From the NCBI GenBank assembly GCA_027483465.1, contig JAIXUQ010000088.1:1-64000 (forward strand): DNA of 64,000 bases, in the 5' to 3' direction. Numbering within the stretch: position 1 is the stretch's first letter; every line of letters begins with the position of its first letter. Made by a program: the position numbers and the translations under genes. The stretch is from Sphingomonadales bacterium. GTDB lineage: Bacteria; Pseudomonadota; Alphaproteobacteria; Sphingomonadales; Sphingomonadaceae. The notes under the pieces are model-generated. The model searched no databases, was not told the origin of the DNA, and saw only the letters and a list, made by a program, of their open reading frames with translations. Positions 56,842 through 64,000 of the stretch are shown here, in pieces.

Positions 56842-56914
56842 CGGGCGGGGGATGACGGGCGGCTGATGCCCCTTGCGCCCCCCGGCGGCGCGTGTATCAG
56901 CCGGGCTCCAACAG

Positions 56915-58078
56915 ATGACCAGCCAAAACCCTGCCCTGTTTCTGCTTGATCGCACCGCCGTGCTGTTTTGCGGCGTGGCCGCCGGTGTGGCCATCGGCAT
57001 CGCCTATGCCCCGATGATCAATGGCTGGCTGGGCGAAACGCCGGCGGTTCCGGCTGCCGCGCTGCCGCCGCCGGCCGCCGGCCTGCCCGCCGCCGTGGCC
57101 GGGGATGCCGATGCGCCGGCCGCGCTGCGCCGCGCTGTGGCGGCAAAACGAAGTTTCCGCATCGGCGTGTTTGGCGACAGTTTCGGCGATGGCCTGTGGG
57201 CGGCGCTCTATCACCAATTGCCCCGGCGCGAGGCCTTTCAGGTGCTGCGCTATGCCCAGCAGGCCACCGGCTTCACCCGCTATCGCCAGCTTGATCTGGA
57301 GGCCGAACTGGAACGCCGGTTGCAGGAAGGCCCGGTGGACGTGGCGGTGATCAGTTTCGGCGCCAATGATGTGCAGGGCGTGGTGGCCGGCGGCAAGGTC
57401 GCGGCCTTTCTGTCGCCGCGCTGGAAGGCGGAGATCGGCGCGCGCATCACCCGCTATGTCAAGCGGTTGCGGGGGCAGGGGGCGGAAGTCTTCTGGGTGG
57501 GCCTGCCGCAGATGCGCGATGCCGGCTTTGATGGCCAGGTGCAGGCGCTGAACGCCTTTCATGCCGGGCTGATGGCCGAACTGGGCGTGCCGTTCATCGA
57601 CACGCGCGCCGCCGCCGCCGGGCCGGACGGCCGCTATGCCTCCCACCTGATCAATCCGGCCACCGGCACGCCCTGGCTGGTGCGTGCCGGCGATGGCATC
57701 CACATGAGCATGAAGGGCTATCGCCTGCTCACCGAACAGGTGGCGGCGCGCGTGCGGGCCTGGGGCGCGGCGGCGCGCGGCGGCACGCTGCCCCCGCCTG
57801 AACTGGTGCCGCCGCCGGTGCTGGATGCGCCGCCGCCGCTGATCGGCGATCCGCCCGAAGCGCCCGCCGAACCGGTGACGGTGCCGGCGGAACCGGCCGC
57901 GCCCGCGGCGGAACCGGCCCCCGCCGCCGCCGGGCCGACCAATTTGTTGCCGCCGGTGGCAAGCGAGCCGCCTGCCGCACCACCCACACCGCCGCCTGCC
58001 ACCCCGCCGCCTGCCACCCCGGCGCCTGCCACACCGGCGCCTGCCACACCGGCGCCCACCCCGCCGCAGGCCGGCTGA
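56915..58078 (+). CDS. SGNH/GDSL-type protein (DUF459 family), membrane-anchored
   Basis: The protein is 387 aa from MTSQNPALFLLDRTAVLF. One N-terminal membrane helix (AVLFCGVAAGVAIGIAYAP), then an SGNH fold: Ser in VFGDSFGDGLW, GANDVQG, and the D-x-x-H pair in GDGIHMSMKGY. The last 110 residues are Pro/Ala-rich, with a perfect minisatellite (57991-58050). DUF459 proteins are periplasmic acyl esterase-like proteins. The stop overlaps the next start (TGATG), so the two and the MBOAT gene form one unit. Confidence 0.86.
   Translation: MTSQNPALFLLDRTAVLFCGVAAGVAIGIAYAPMINGWLGETPAVPAAALPPPAAGLPAAVAGDADAPAALRRAVAAKRSFRIGVFGDSFGDGLWAALYHQLPRREAFQVLRYAQQATGFTRYRQLDLEAELERRLQEGPVDVAVISFGANDVQGVVAGGKVAAFLSPRWKAEIGARITRYVKRLRGQGAEVFWVGLPQMRDAGFDGQVQALNAFHAGLMAELGVPFIDTRAAAAGPDGRYASHLINPATGTPWLVRAGDGIHMSMKGYRLLTEQVAARVRAWGAAARGGTLPPPELVPPPVLDAPPPLIGDPPEAPAEPVTVPAEPAAPAAEPAPAAAGPTNLLPPVASEPPAAPPTPPPATPPPATPAPATPAPATPAPTPPQAG
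57991..58050 (+). repeat. 15-bp tandem repeat in coding DNA
   Basis: Four near-identical 15-bp units (GCCGCCTGCCACCCC twice, then GGCGCCTGCCACACC twice) encode PPATP/APATP repeats in the Pro-rich tail of the DUF459 protein. Slippage could change the tail length. Confidence 0.9.
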
Positions 58079-59391
58079 TGCCGGCGGCGCTGGCCCTGGC
58101 GGCAGCCACCTGCATGGCCGCGCTGTGCGGGGCGGAGCAATTGGCCGCCGTGCCGCTCACACCCGCAAGCCTGCCGCCGGGCCGGCCGCTGCACATATTG
58201 GTGCTGGGCGATTCCCACACCGCCGGAGACAGCATCACCGGCGCGCTGCGCGATGCGCTGCAGGCGCGGCTGGGCAATGGCGGGCGCGGCCTGATGCCGG
58301 CCGGCCGCCCGCATCCCGGCGTGCGCACGCGCGGCGTGGTCACCGCCATGGCCGGCGGCTGGCAATCGCGTGGCCTGTTCGGCCCGCAGGCCGGCGAAGC
58401 CTGGCCGCCGCGCGGCCTCACCGGCTACACGCTCAGCGCCGGCCGGCCGGGCGCTTCGCTGTCGCTCAGCACCGATGACCGCAATGATTTCACCGCCTTT
58501 GGCCTGTGCGTCGCCGCCAGCCCGGCCGGGCCGCGCCTGGCGCTGAGCATCGGTGGCCGCAGCCAGACAGTGGATTTCAGCGCGACACGGGCCGGGCCGG
58601 TCTGTCAGCGCTTCACCGCCGACGCGCCCGCGCGCAGCGCCCGGCTGGAATTGCTGGCCGGCCAGGCCATCATCACCGGCTGGTGGCTGGAGCGGCCGGC
58701 GGGCGTGATCGTTTCCAATCTGGGCGTGCCGGGCAGCCAGTTGCAATTCCTCGGCCGGGCCGACAGCGAAACCATGGCGGCGCAGTTGCAGGCGCTGCCG
58801 CCCGATCTGATCATCCTGGCCTTTGGCACCAACGAAGGCTTTGCGCCCACGCTGGATGCCGCCCGGCTGGAGGGCCAGATCCGCGATCAGGTGGCGCGGC
58901 TGCGGGCGCTGGCCGGGCCGGTGCCGATCCTGCTGCTCGGCCCGCCCGATGCCGCCAGCCGCAACGGCGCGCTGATGGGCAATGCGCCGGGCAGCGCGGT
59001 GGATTGCAACCCGGCGATCCTGAACGGCCCCGGCCGGCTGCCGGTGGCGGGCATCGACATCCCGCTGTGGAATGATGCCGAAGGCGTGCTGGCCCCCGAT
59101 CCGGTCACGCTGGCCGGGCCGGCGCTGCGGCCGGTGCGGCGCGGTGGGCTGCTGTTCACCCCGCCGGCGCTGGCCCAGGTGGCGGCGGTGCAGCGGCGGC
59201 TGGCCGGCGAACTGGGCCTGGCCTTCTGGGATTGGCAGGCGCGGCAGGGTGGCCGCTGCGCCGCGGTGAAATGGACCCAATCCTATCTGATGGGGCCGGA
59301 TTTCATCCATTATTCCCCGGCCGGCGGCGCCGAAGTGGCGCGCCTGCTGCTGGCTGATCTGGATGCCGCCGCCAGCGGGGCCGCGCGCTGA
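58078..59391 (+). CDS. Second SGNH hydrolase-type protein, secreted
   Basis: The protein is 437 aa. A cleavable-type N-terminus (MPAALALAAATCMAALCGAEQ) precedes an SGNH fold: LVLGDSHTAGDSI with the Ser, LAFGTNEGF, and a late DFIHYSPAGG with the catalytic His and its Asp. It is large, with an inserted beta region between blocks (about residues 100-230). Close in position to the DUF459 protein but not clearly similar to it. The SGNH plus MBOAT pairing is typical of polysaccharide O-acetylation (as AlgI with AlgJ/AlgX). Start and stop overlap both neighbours. Confidence 0.86.
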   Translation: MPAALALAAATCMAALCGAEQLAAVPLTPASLPPGRPLHILVLGDSHTAGDSITGALRDALQARLGNGGRGLMPAGRPHPGVRTRGVVTAMAGGWQSRGLFGPQAGEAWPPRGLTGYTLSAGRPGASLSLSTDDRNDFTAFGLCVAASPAGPRLALSIGGRSQTVDFSATRAGPVCQRFTADAPARSARLELLAGQAIITGWWLERPAGVIVSNLGVPGSQLQFLGRADSETMAAQLQALPPDLIILAFGTNEGFAPTLDAARLEGQIRDQVARLRALAGPVPILLLGPPDAASRNGALMGNAPGSAVDCNPAILNGPGRLPVAGIDIPLWNDAEGVLAPDPVTLAGPALRPVRRGGLLFTPPALAQVAAVQRRLAGELGLAFWDWQARQGGRCAAVKWTQSYLMGPDFIHYSPAGGAEVARLLLADLDAAASGAAR

Positions 59392-60803
59392 TGCTGTTTC
59401 CCACGCTGGATTTCGGCCTGTTCTTCCTGCCCGTGCTGATCCTGGTGTGGACGCTGGGGCAGGCCAGCAACGAATGGCGCAAGATCATCCTGGTTCTGGC
59501 CAGCTGGATTTTCTATGGCGCCTGGGATTGGCGCTTCGTGGCGCTGCTGATCGCCTCGGCGGCGATCAACTGGCTGCTGGCGCTGGCCATCCAGCGCCGG
59601 CTGGCCGCCGATGCCGGGGTGCAGCCGTGGCTGGCGCTGGGGGTGATCGCCAACCTCGCCATCCTGGGCTTTTTCAAATATTTTGGCTTCTTCCTCGAAG
59701 AACTGGCGCCGATCCTGGTGGCCGCCGGTTTTGGCCGCGATCTGCCGGTGCTGGACGTGGTGCTGCCGGTGGGCATCAGCTTTTTCACCTTCCAGGGCAT
59801 GAGCTATCTGATCGACATCGCCCGCGGCAAGACCGCGCCGGCCAGCTTCCTCGATCTGGTGCTGCTGATGAGCTTTTTCCCGCATCTGGTGGCCGGGCCG
59901 ATCGTGCGGGCCAGCCATCTGGTGCCGCAATTCCAGGCCGTGCCGCGCCTGTCGCGCGCCATGGTGGCCGGCGGGCTGATCCTGATCCTGTGGGGCCTGT
60001 TCAAGAAGACGGTGATCGCCAGCGAACTGGCCACGCGGCTGGTTGATCCGGCCTTTTTCGATCCGGCGGCGCAGACGGGGCCTGATCTCGTGGCGGCGGC
60101 CTATGGCTATGCCGTCCAGATCTATTGCGATTTTTCGGCCTATTCCGATATGGCGGTGGGGCTGGCGGCGCTGCTCGGCTATCGCTTCCCGCGCAATTTC
60201 GATCAGCCCTATCGCGCCGCCTCGCTGCAGGATTTCTGGCGGCGCTGGCATATCAGCCTCTCCAGCTGGCTGCGCGACTATCTCTATATCAGCCTGGGCG
60301 GCAATCGCGGCGGGCTGTTCTTCATCTGCCGCAACCTGTTCCTCACCATGATCCTGGGCGGCCTGTGGCATGGCGCCAAATGGACCTTCCTGATCTGGGG
60401 CGCGCTGCATGGCGGCGTGCTGGCGATCGAGCGGCTGTGGCGCGATCTGCGCCCGGCCGGCTTGCCGCGCCTGCCCACGCCGCTGGCCGTGCTGCTGATC
60501 TTCCACATCGTGGTGGTGGGCTGGATCTTCTTCCGCGCCGATGATCTGGCCGGCGCGCTGGCCTATCTGGCCGAACTGGCGGCGTTCCGGCCCGGCGTGG
60601 CGCTGGCCGGGCCGCTGATGTGTGGGCTGATCGGGCTGGGCATGGCCATCCACTTCACCCCGCCCGGCCTGTTTGCCGGCCTCACGCGCCGGGTGGCGGC
60701 CTGGCCGGCGCCGCTGCTGGGCGTGGCCGTGGCGGCGGCCGTGCTGATCATCGATGCGCTGCGCTTTGAAGGCGTGGCCGCCTTCATCTATTACCAGTTC
60801 TGA
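59391..60803 (+). CDS. MBOAT family O-acyltransferase (AlgI/DltB-like)
   Basis: The protein is 470 aa with about 11 hydrophobic helices. MSYLIDIARGKTAP, FFPHLVAGPIVRASHLVPQF, LRDYLYISLGGNRGG and GGLWHGAKWTFLIWGALHG with the catalytic His are characteristic. It should carry acyl groups, usually acetyl, across the inner membrane for transfer to a surface glycan. Translationally coupled to the preceding SGNH gene (overlap TGATG). Confidence 0.95.
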   Translation: MLFPTLDFGLFFLPVLILVWTLGQASNEWRKIILVLASWIFYGAWDWRFVALLIASAAINWLLALAIQRRLAADAGVQPWLALGVIANLAILGFFKYFGFFLEELAPILVAAGFGRDLPVLDVVLPVGISFFTFQGMSYLIDIARGKTAPASFLDLVLLMSFFPHLVAGPIVRASHLVPQFQAVPRLSRAMVAGGLILILWGLFKKTVIASELATRLVDPAFFDPAAQTGPDLVAAAYGYAVQIYCDFSAYSDMAVGLAALLGYRFPRNFDQPYRAASLQDFWRRWHISLSSWLRDYLYISLGGNRGGLFFICRNLFLTMILGGLWHGAKWTFLIWGALHGGVLAIERLWRDLRPAGLPRLPTPLAVLLIFHIVVVGWIFFRADDLAGALAYLAELAAFRPGVALAGPLMCGLIGLGMAIHFTPPGLFAGLTRRVAAWPAPLLGVAVAAAVLIIDALRFEGVAAFIYYQF

Positions 60804-60812
60804 AGGCGTGCC

Positions 60813-61118
60813 ATGGCCGATGATTTCACCTCCCCTGTTGATATCGAGGCCAGCGCCGACGGGCTGCCGGGGCTGGGGCAACTGGCGGTGGCGCTGGGCC
60901 TGGCGTTGATTCTGCTGGGCCTGTTCAACGCCCATGCGCTGGCGGCCTGGGCCGATGGCCTCACACCGGGGCCGCGCACCGCGCCAGTGGCGGCGGCGGC
61001 GCATGATCTGGCCGATCGCCTGGCGGCGCGCGGCCTGGATACGCCGCGCGCGGTGCTGCACGATGCCGGCGAACAGGCCAAGGCCGCGCGCTGGCCGGGG
61101 CAGGCCGATCAGCGGTAG
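60813..61118 (+). CDS. Small single-helix membrane protein of the O-acylation unit
   Basis: The protein is 101 aa, starting nine bases after the MBOAT stop. One hydrophobic segment (LGQLAVALGLALILLGLFNA) sits near residues 22-42, with the rest Ala-rich and soluble. No family recognised. Its position suggests an accessory of the acyltransferase. Its end overlaps the end of the SleB-type gene by ten bases. Confidence 0.6.
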   Translation: MADDFTSPVDIEASADGLPGLGQLAVALGLALILLGLFNAHALAAWADGLTPGPRTAPVAAAAHDLADRLAARGLDTPRAVLHDAGEQAKAARWPGQADQR

Positions 61119-61645
61119 AAGACGTGATCGTCCAGCCGGGTCACCCGGGTGCGGGTGCGGAAGAAGGCGTTGGCCGGCTTCCAGGTGGCGCGGTAGAACA
61201 GGGCGCCCTTGCTGTGGTCGGGCGCTTCGCCGGCCAGCACGGTGCGGGCCACCTCCACGGCTTCGGCCCATTCCGCGCTCTTGCGGTTCGGCTTGTAGCG
61301 GGCAAGGCGGAAAAACTGGCCGCGCTGGTTGGCGACCTTGCAGACATGATCGCCAAAGCCCTTTTTCACGCGGTTCACCAGCACATGGGCAACGGCGATC
61401 TGGCCCCGGCGGGGCTGGTTGGCGGCTTCGTGATGCACCACCTTGGCGATGCAGGTGACGGCGCGGGGATCAAGGGCGGCGCGGCGGGCGCGGGCCGCGG
61501 TCTCGCGGGCCTGTTCCTGCGCCAGGGCGGCTTCGGCGGCCTGGGCGCTGCGCACCCAGCGTTCATCCTGGGCGGGCCGGCCAACATTGGCGAGCGCCAC
61601 GCCCGACACCAGCACCACGGCGGCACCACCGGCCACCATCAACAT
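61109..61645 (-). CDS. SleB/CwlJ-type cell wall hydrolase
   Basis: The protein is 178 aa when read from ATG 61645; longer starts up to about 61810 are possible and less likely because they lack a clear ribosome site. One N-terminal membrane segment (VAGGAAVVLVSGVALA) precedes the Hydrolase_2 domain: AKVVHHEAANQPRRGQIAV with the active Glu, HVLVNRVKKGFGDHVCKV, and GALFYRATWKPA. Family members cut peptidoglycan. Anchored in the inner membrane, acting outward. Confidence 0.85.
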   Translation of the reverse strand: MLMVAGGAAVVLVSGVALANVGRPAQDERWVRSAQAAEAALAQEQARETAARARRAALDPRAVTCIAKVVHHEAANQPRRGQIAVAHVLVNRVKKGFGDHVCKVANQRGQFFRLARYKPNRKSAEWAEAVEVARTVLAGEAPDHSKGALFYRATWKPANAFFRTRTRVTRLDDHVFYR

Positions 61646-61874
61646 TCGCGGCGAAAATTCCACATCAACAGCCAGACGGGCGCGGCTGCGGCCACTGGGC
61701 ACCCAAAACACCGGCACCGGGCGACAGACACGACTGACAGGAACAAGGCCAAAAACGCCGGACCGATCCTGCCCAAAACGGACAAATCTGCTGCCAAAGT
61801 TGCAGCCCATGGTCAATCACCGGCGCGACGAACTGCCGGCAGGGATCGGTGAACGGACAGCGCCGGCGGGGCGT

Positions 61875-63038
61875 TCAGGCCAGGCGGCGGGCCAGGCGCT
61901 GGCCGGGCTGTTCGATCAGGCGCTGGGCCAGCGCGGCAGCGATCAGCACCAGCGCCAGCATCAATCCGATCAGCAGCGCCTCCGTGAACGCCGATCCGCC
62001 CATCCCCAGCGCCCTGCTGCCATCGGGCATCACCACCATCGTCAACCCCGGCAGCCGGCCGCTGCCGATCAGCAGGCGCAGCACATCCTCCAGCCGGGTC
62101 TGCACAAAGCTGTGCACCATGTAGATCGCAAAGGACCACAGGCCGAGCGCCTGCAGCCAATGGTGGTTGAGCAGGCGCGAACACTGGCCGGCCTCGGCCG
62201 AAAACACGCGGACGGTGACGGCAAAGACCAGCGGTGCCGCCAGATTGGCCGGCGCCTCCTGCGCCCGCATGACAAACAGCAGCACCGCCGCGATCACCGC
62301 GGCTTCCATCGTGGTGCCGCCCAGCGGTGCCTTCGCCCGGTTCGCGTGCCACACCAGTGCGCCCACGGCAAAGCCATAGAGGCAGCGCCACAGGCTGTGC
62401 TGGAAGGTGGCGTTGATGCCATGGGGGGAAAGCAGCGCCAGCACGGCGGCGCTGATGACCGCCGTGGCCAGCAGCAGGGTGCGAACATGGGAACGGCCGA
62501 CCAGCACCAGCGCCGCGAACAGCAGATAGGTCCAGAATTCGGCGGCGATGCTCCACGAGGGGCTGTTCCAGCCTGGCAGGCCGGGCGCCAGCCCGAAAAT
62601 CTGGGCAAAGCCCAGGGCAAGCGCCAGCGACGACAAGGAGAAGCCCCCTTCAAACGCCGGCCGCTGCATCAGATGCAGATCATGCAGTATCAGGCCCACC
62701 AGCTCGGCAACCACAAAGGCGGCCAGCATGGCCAGGTGCAGCGGATAGACCCGGCCCAGCCGCAATATGCCAAAGCGCACCGCTTCACGGGCCGAGGTCA
62801 GCCGCTGTGACCACACCGCGGCGATGATGAAGCCGGAAAGGACAAAGAAGAAATCCACGAACAGCCAACTGCCCTGAATGAAGACGCTGTTGGCGATCGG
62901 GCCATCCGACGGGAAATGAAACAGGCAGACACACACGGCGCAGATGCCGCGCAGGCCATCAAGGGCGCGATAACGGCCGGCCGGTGCAGCAGACGGCCGC
63001 GACAGGACAGTTCCCGCAAGACCTTCGTGCTGGAACAA
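61875..63038 (-). CDS. Acyltransferase 3 family membrane protein (OafA-type)
   Basis: The protein is 387 aa with about 10 hydrophobic helices. RYRALDGLRGICAVCVCLFH at the start and FFFVLSGFIIA are the family's signatures; later GWNSPSWSIAAEFWTYL. It transfers acetyl or other acyl groups to surface sugars. A TTG at 63038 is the likely start, because GGAGG lies at the right spacing just before it. Second O-acylation-type gene within 4 kb, but different family from the MBOAT. Confidence 0.9.
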   Translation of the reverse strand: MFQHEGLAGTVLSRPSAAPAGRYRALDGLRGICAVCVCLFHFPSDGPIANSVFIQGSWLFVDFFFVLSGFIIAAVWSQRLTSAREAVRFGILRLGRVYPLHLAMLAAFVVAELVGLILHDLHLMQRPAFEGGFSLSSLALALGFAQIFGLAPGLPGWNSPSWSIAAEFWTYLLFAALVLVGRSHVRTLLLATAVISAAVLALLSPHGINATFQHSLWRCLYGFAVGALVWHANRAKAPLGGTTMEAAVIAAVLLFVMRAQEAPANLAAPLVFAVTVRVFSAEAGQCSRLLNHHWLQALGLWSFAIYMVHSFVQTRLEDVLRLLIGSGRLPGLTMVVMPDGSRALGMGGSAFTEALLIGLMLALVLIAAALAQRLIEQPGQRLARRLA

Positions 63039-63189
63039 GACTGCCTCCGCCCGCCGAATCAGCGACGTTTGACTGCTACGTCATGGCGGCAACTGCGTCC
63101 ACAATGAAGATTGTAAGGGCGACAGACGCATGGCGGCGCGCGACGCCCCACAGGCCGGCCCGGCAGCGCCGCCGCCGGTGCGGCCCGGT

Positions 63190-64000
63190 TCAACCGTCGA
63201 GCAGCGATTTCAGCCGGTCGTTCACCACGCCCGGTGCCGCCTTGCCAGCCATGGCGCGCATCACCTGGCCCACGAAGAAGCCGAACAACTTGTCCTTGCC
63301 GCCGCGATATTCGGCCACCTTGTCGGGGTTGGCAGCCAGCACGGCCTGGATGGCGGCATCGATGGCCCCGGTGTCGGAAACCTGCTTCAGCCCGCGCGTC
63401 TCGACGATGCTGGCGGCGCTCTCGCCGGTCTCCAGCATGGCTTCGAACACCTGCTTCATCAGCGGGCCCGACAAGGTGCCATCGGCGCCCAGCGCCAGCA
63501 GCTCGGCCAGCGCTTCGGGGCCCACCGGGCTGTCGGCGATATCCTTGCCCAGTTTCTTGAGCGCGCCGAACAGATCGGTTGAAACGAAATTGGCGACGCG
63601 CAGCGCCACCTCGGCCTCGGGCTTGCCCAGGCGGCGGGCGGTGGCGGCCAGCGCCGCCTCGAACCAGTCGGCGGTTTCCTTTTCCGCCGTCAACACCCCG
63701 GCCAGATAGGGGGAGAGGCCCAGCGCCGCTTCATAGCGGGCGCGCTTGGCCGCCGGCAGTTCGGGCAGGGAGGCGCGGCAGGCGGCGATGAACTCATCGT
63801 CAAACACCAGCGGCAGCAGATCGGGATCGGGGAAATAGCGATAATCATGCGCGTCTTCCTTGCCGCGCATCGAACGGGTGGTGCCGCTGCCCGGATCGAA
63901 CAGGCGGGTTTCCTGCACCACCGTGCCGCCGCTTTCGATCACGTCCACCTGGCGCTTCGCCTCATGCTCCACGGCCGCCATGATGAAGCGCACGCTGTTG
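63190..64000 (-). CDS. gatB: Aspartyl/glutamyl-tRNA amidotransferase subunit B, start outside the window
   Basis: About 270 C-terminal residues are visible; the 5' end lies beyond base 64000. NSVRFIMAAVEHEAKRQ, ETRLFDPGSGTTRSMRGKED and AHDYRYFPDPDLLPL are GatB core motifs, followed by the YqeY-like tail domain. With GatA and GatC it amidates Glu-tRNA(Gln) or Asp-tRNA(Asn). The 150 bp between it and the OafA-type gene show no feature. Confidence 0.97.
   Translation of the reverse strand, partial: NSVRFIMAAVEHEAKRQVDVIESGGTVVQETRLFDPGSGTTRSMRGKEDAHDYRYFPDPDLLPLVFDDEFIAACRASLPELPAAKRARYEAALGLSPYLAGVLTAEKETADWFEAALAATARRLGKPEAEVALRVANFVSTDLFGALKKLGKDIADSPVGPEALAELLALGADGTLSGPLMKQVFEAMLETGESAASIVETRGLKQVSDTGAIDAAIQAVLAANPDKVAEYRGGKDKLFGFFVGQVMRAMAGKAAPGVVNDRLKSLLDG

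Noticed and set aside
57991-58050. Tandem repeat as a possible CRISPR array
   Set aside because: Units are adjacent without spacers and encode an in-frame Pro/Ala tail.

Overview
The window is a GC-rich, densely coded piece of an alphaproteobacterial chromosome, most likely from a sphingomonad (Sphingomonadales). Evidence: PEPxxWA-type sorting tails (PEPASWAMLIAGFGL at about 35200), a DUF2093 gene beside xseA, bifunctional cysNC, a vertical housekeeping set, and several small families common in that order. No gap above about 300 bp lacks a gene. I see no rRNA, tRNA, CRISPR, phage or IS transposase. Because the DNA is so GC-rich, most real genes carry long open frames on the other strand; these were left out.

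Layout. 1-3835: 3' end of cysNC (PAPS synthesis) and two sulfotransferase-type genes. 3902-10337: clpB with a sigma32-like promoter, a membrane protein, a PQQ-type sugar dehydrogenase, an SDR, OmpW with an FNR-like box, and a MAPEG protein. 10349-18099: a CocE-type hydrolase, periplasmic proteins, an Fe(II) dioxygenase, an M23 peptidase, DUF2093, xseA and a large unknown secreted protein. 18205-24738: purD, an APH-fold kinase, a membrane M28 peptidase, a GGCT-like protein, a CorC-type protein and vapBC. 24775-28868: rpmI-rplT-pheS-pheT read leftwards with a strong hairpin between rplT and pheS. 29066-35132: VOC, YqgE, peroxiredoxin, a lone molybdenum hydroxylase large subunit, hemH, phaB and a small membrane/RHH pair. 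35155-42382: PEP-CTERM proteins, a two-winged-helix protein, a methyltransferase-like membrane protein, a PlsC-type acyltransferase, a TrmO-like protein, serB and miaA. 42493-48768: branched-chain amino acid genes ilvB-ilvH-(GIY-YIG element)-ilvC, then leuA behind a leucine-rich leader peptide. 48765-50550: an esterase, a CxxC protein and a second GIY-YIG gene behind a large palindrome. 50556-56841: LysR regulator divergent from dabBA (inorganic carbon uptake), then an AI-2E-type permease. 56915-61118: a four-gene surface O-acylation cluster (two SGNH proteins, an MBOAT, a small membrane protein). 61109-64000: a SleB-type hydrolase, an OafA-type acyltransferase and the 3' part of gatB.

Themes. 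ilvB, ilvH, ilvC and leuA form the valine/isoleucine/leucine route, with a leucine attenuator before leuA. cysNC makes the PAPS that the adjacent sulfotransferases would use. LysR-dabBA suggests regulated CO2/bicarbonate capture. The most unusual signal is a pair of short GIY-YIG nuclease genes, 5 kb apart, each bordered by a different palindromic repeat. One copy sits inside the ilv operon between two 33-bp inverted repeats, the other directly follows a hairpin with 31-bp arms. This looks like a REP-type repeat/nuclease partnership.
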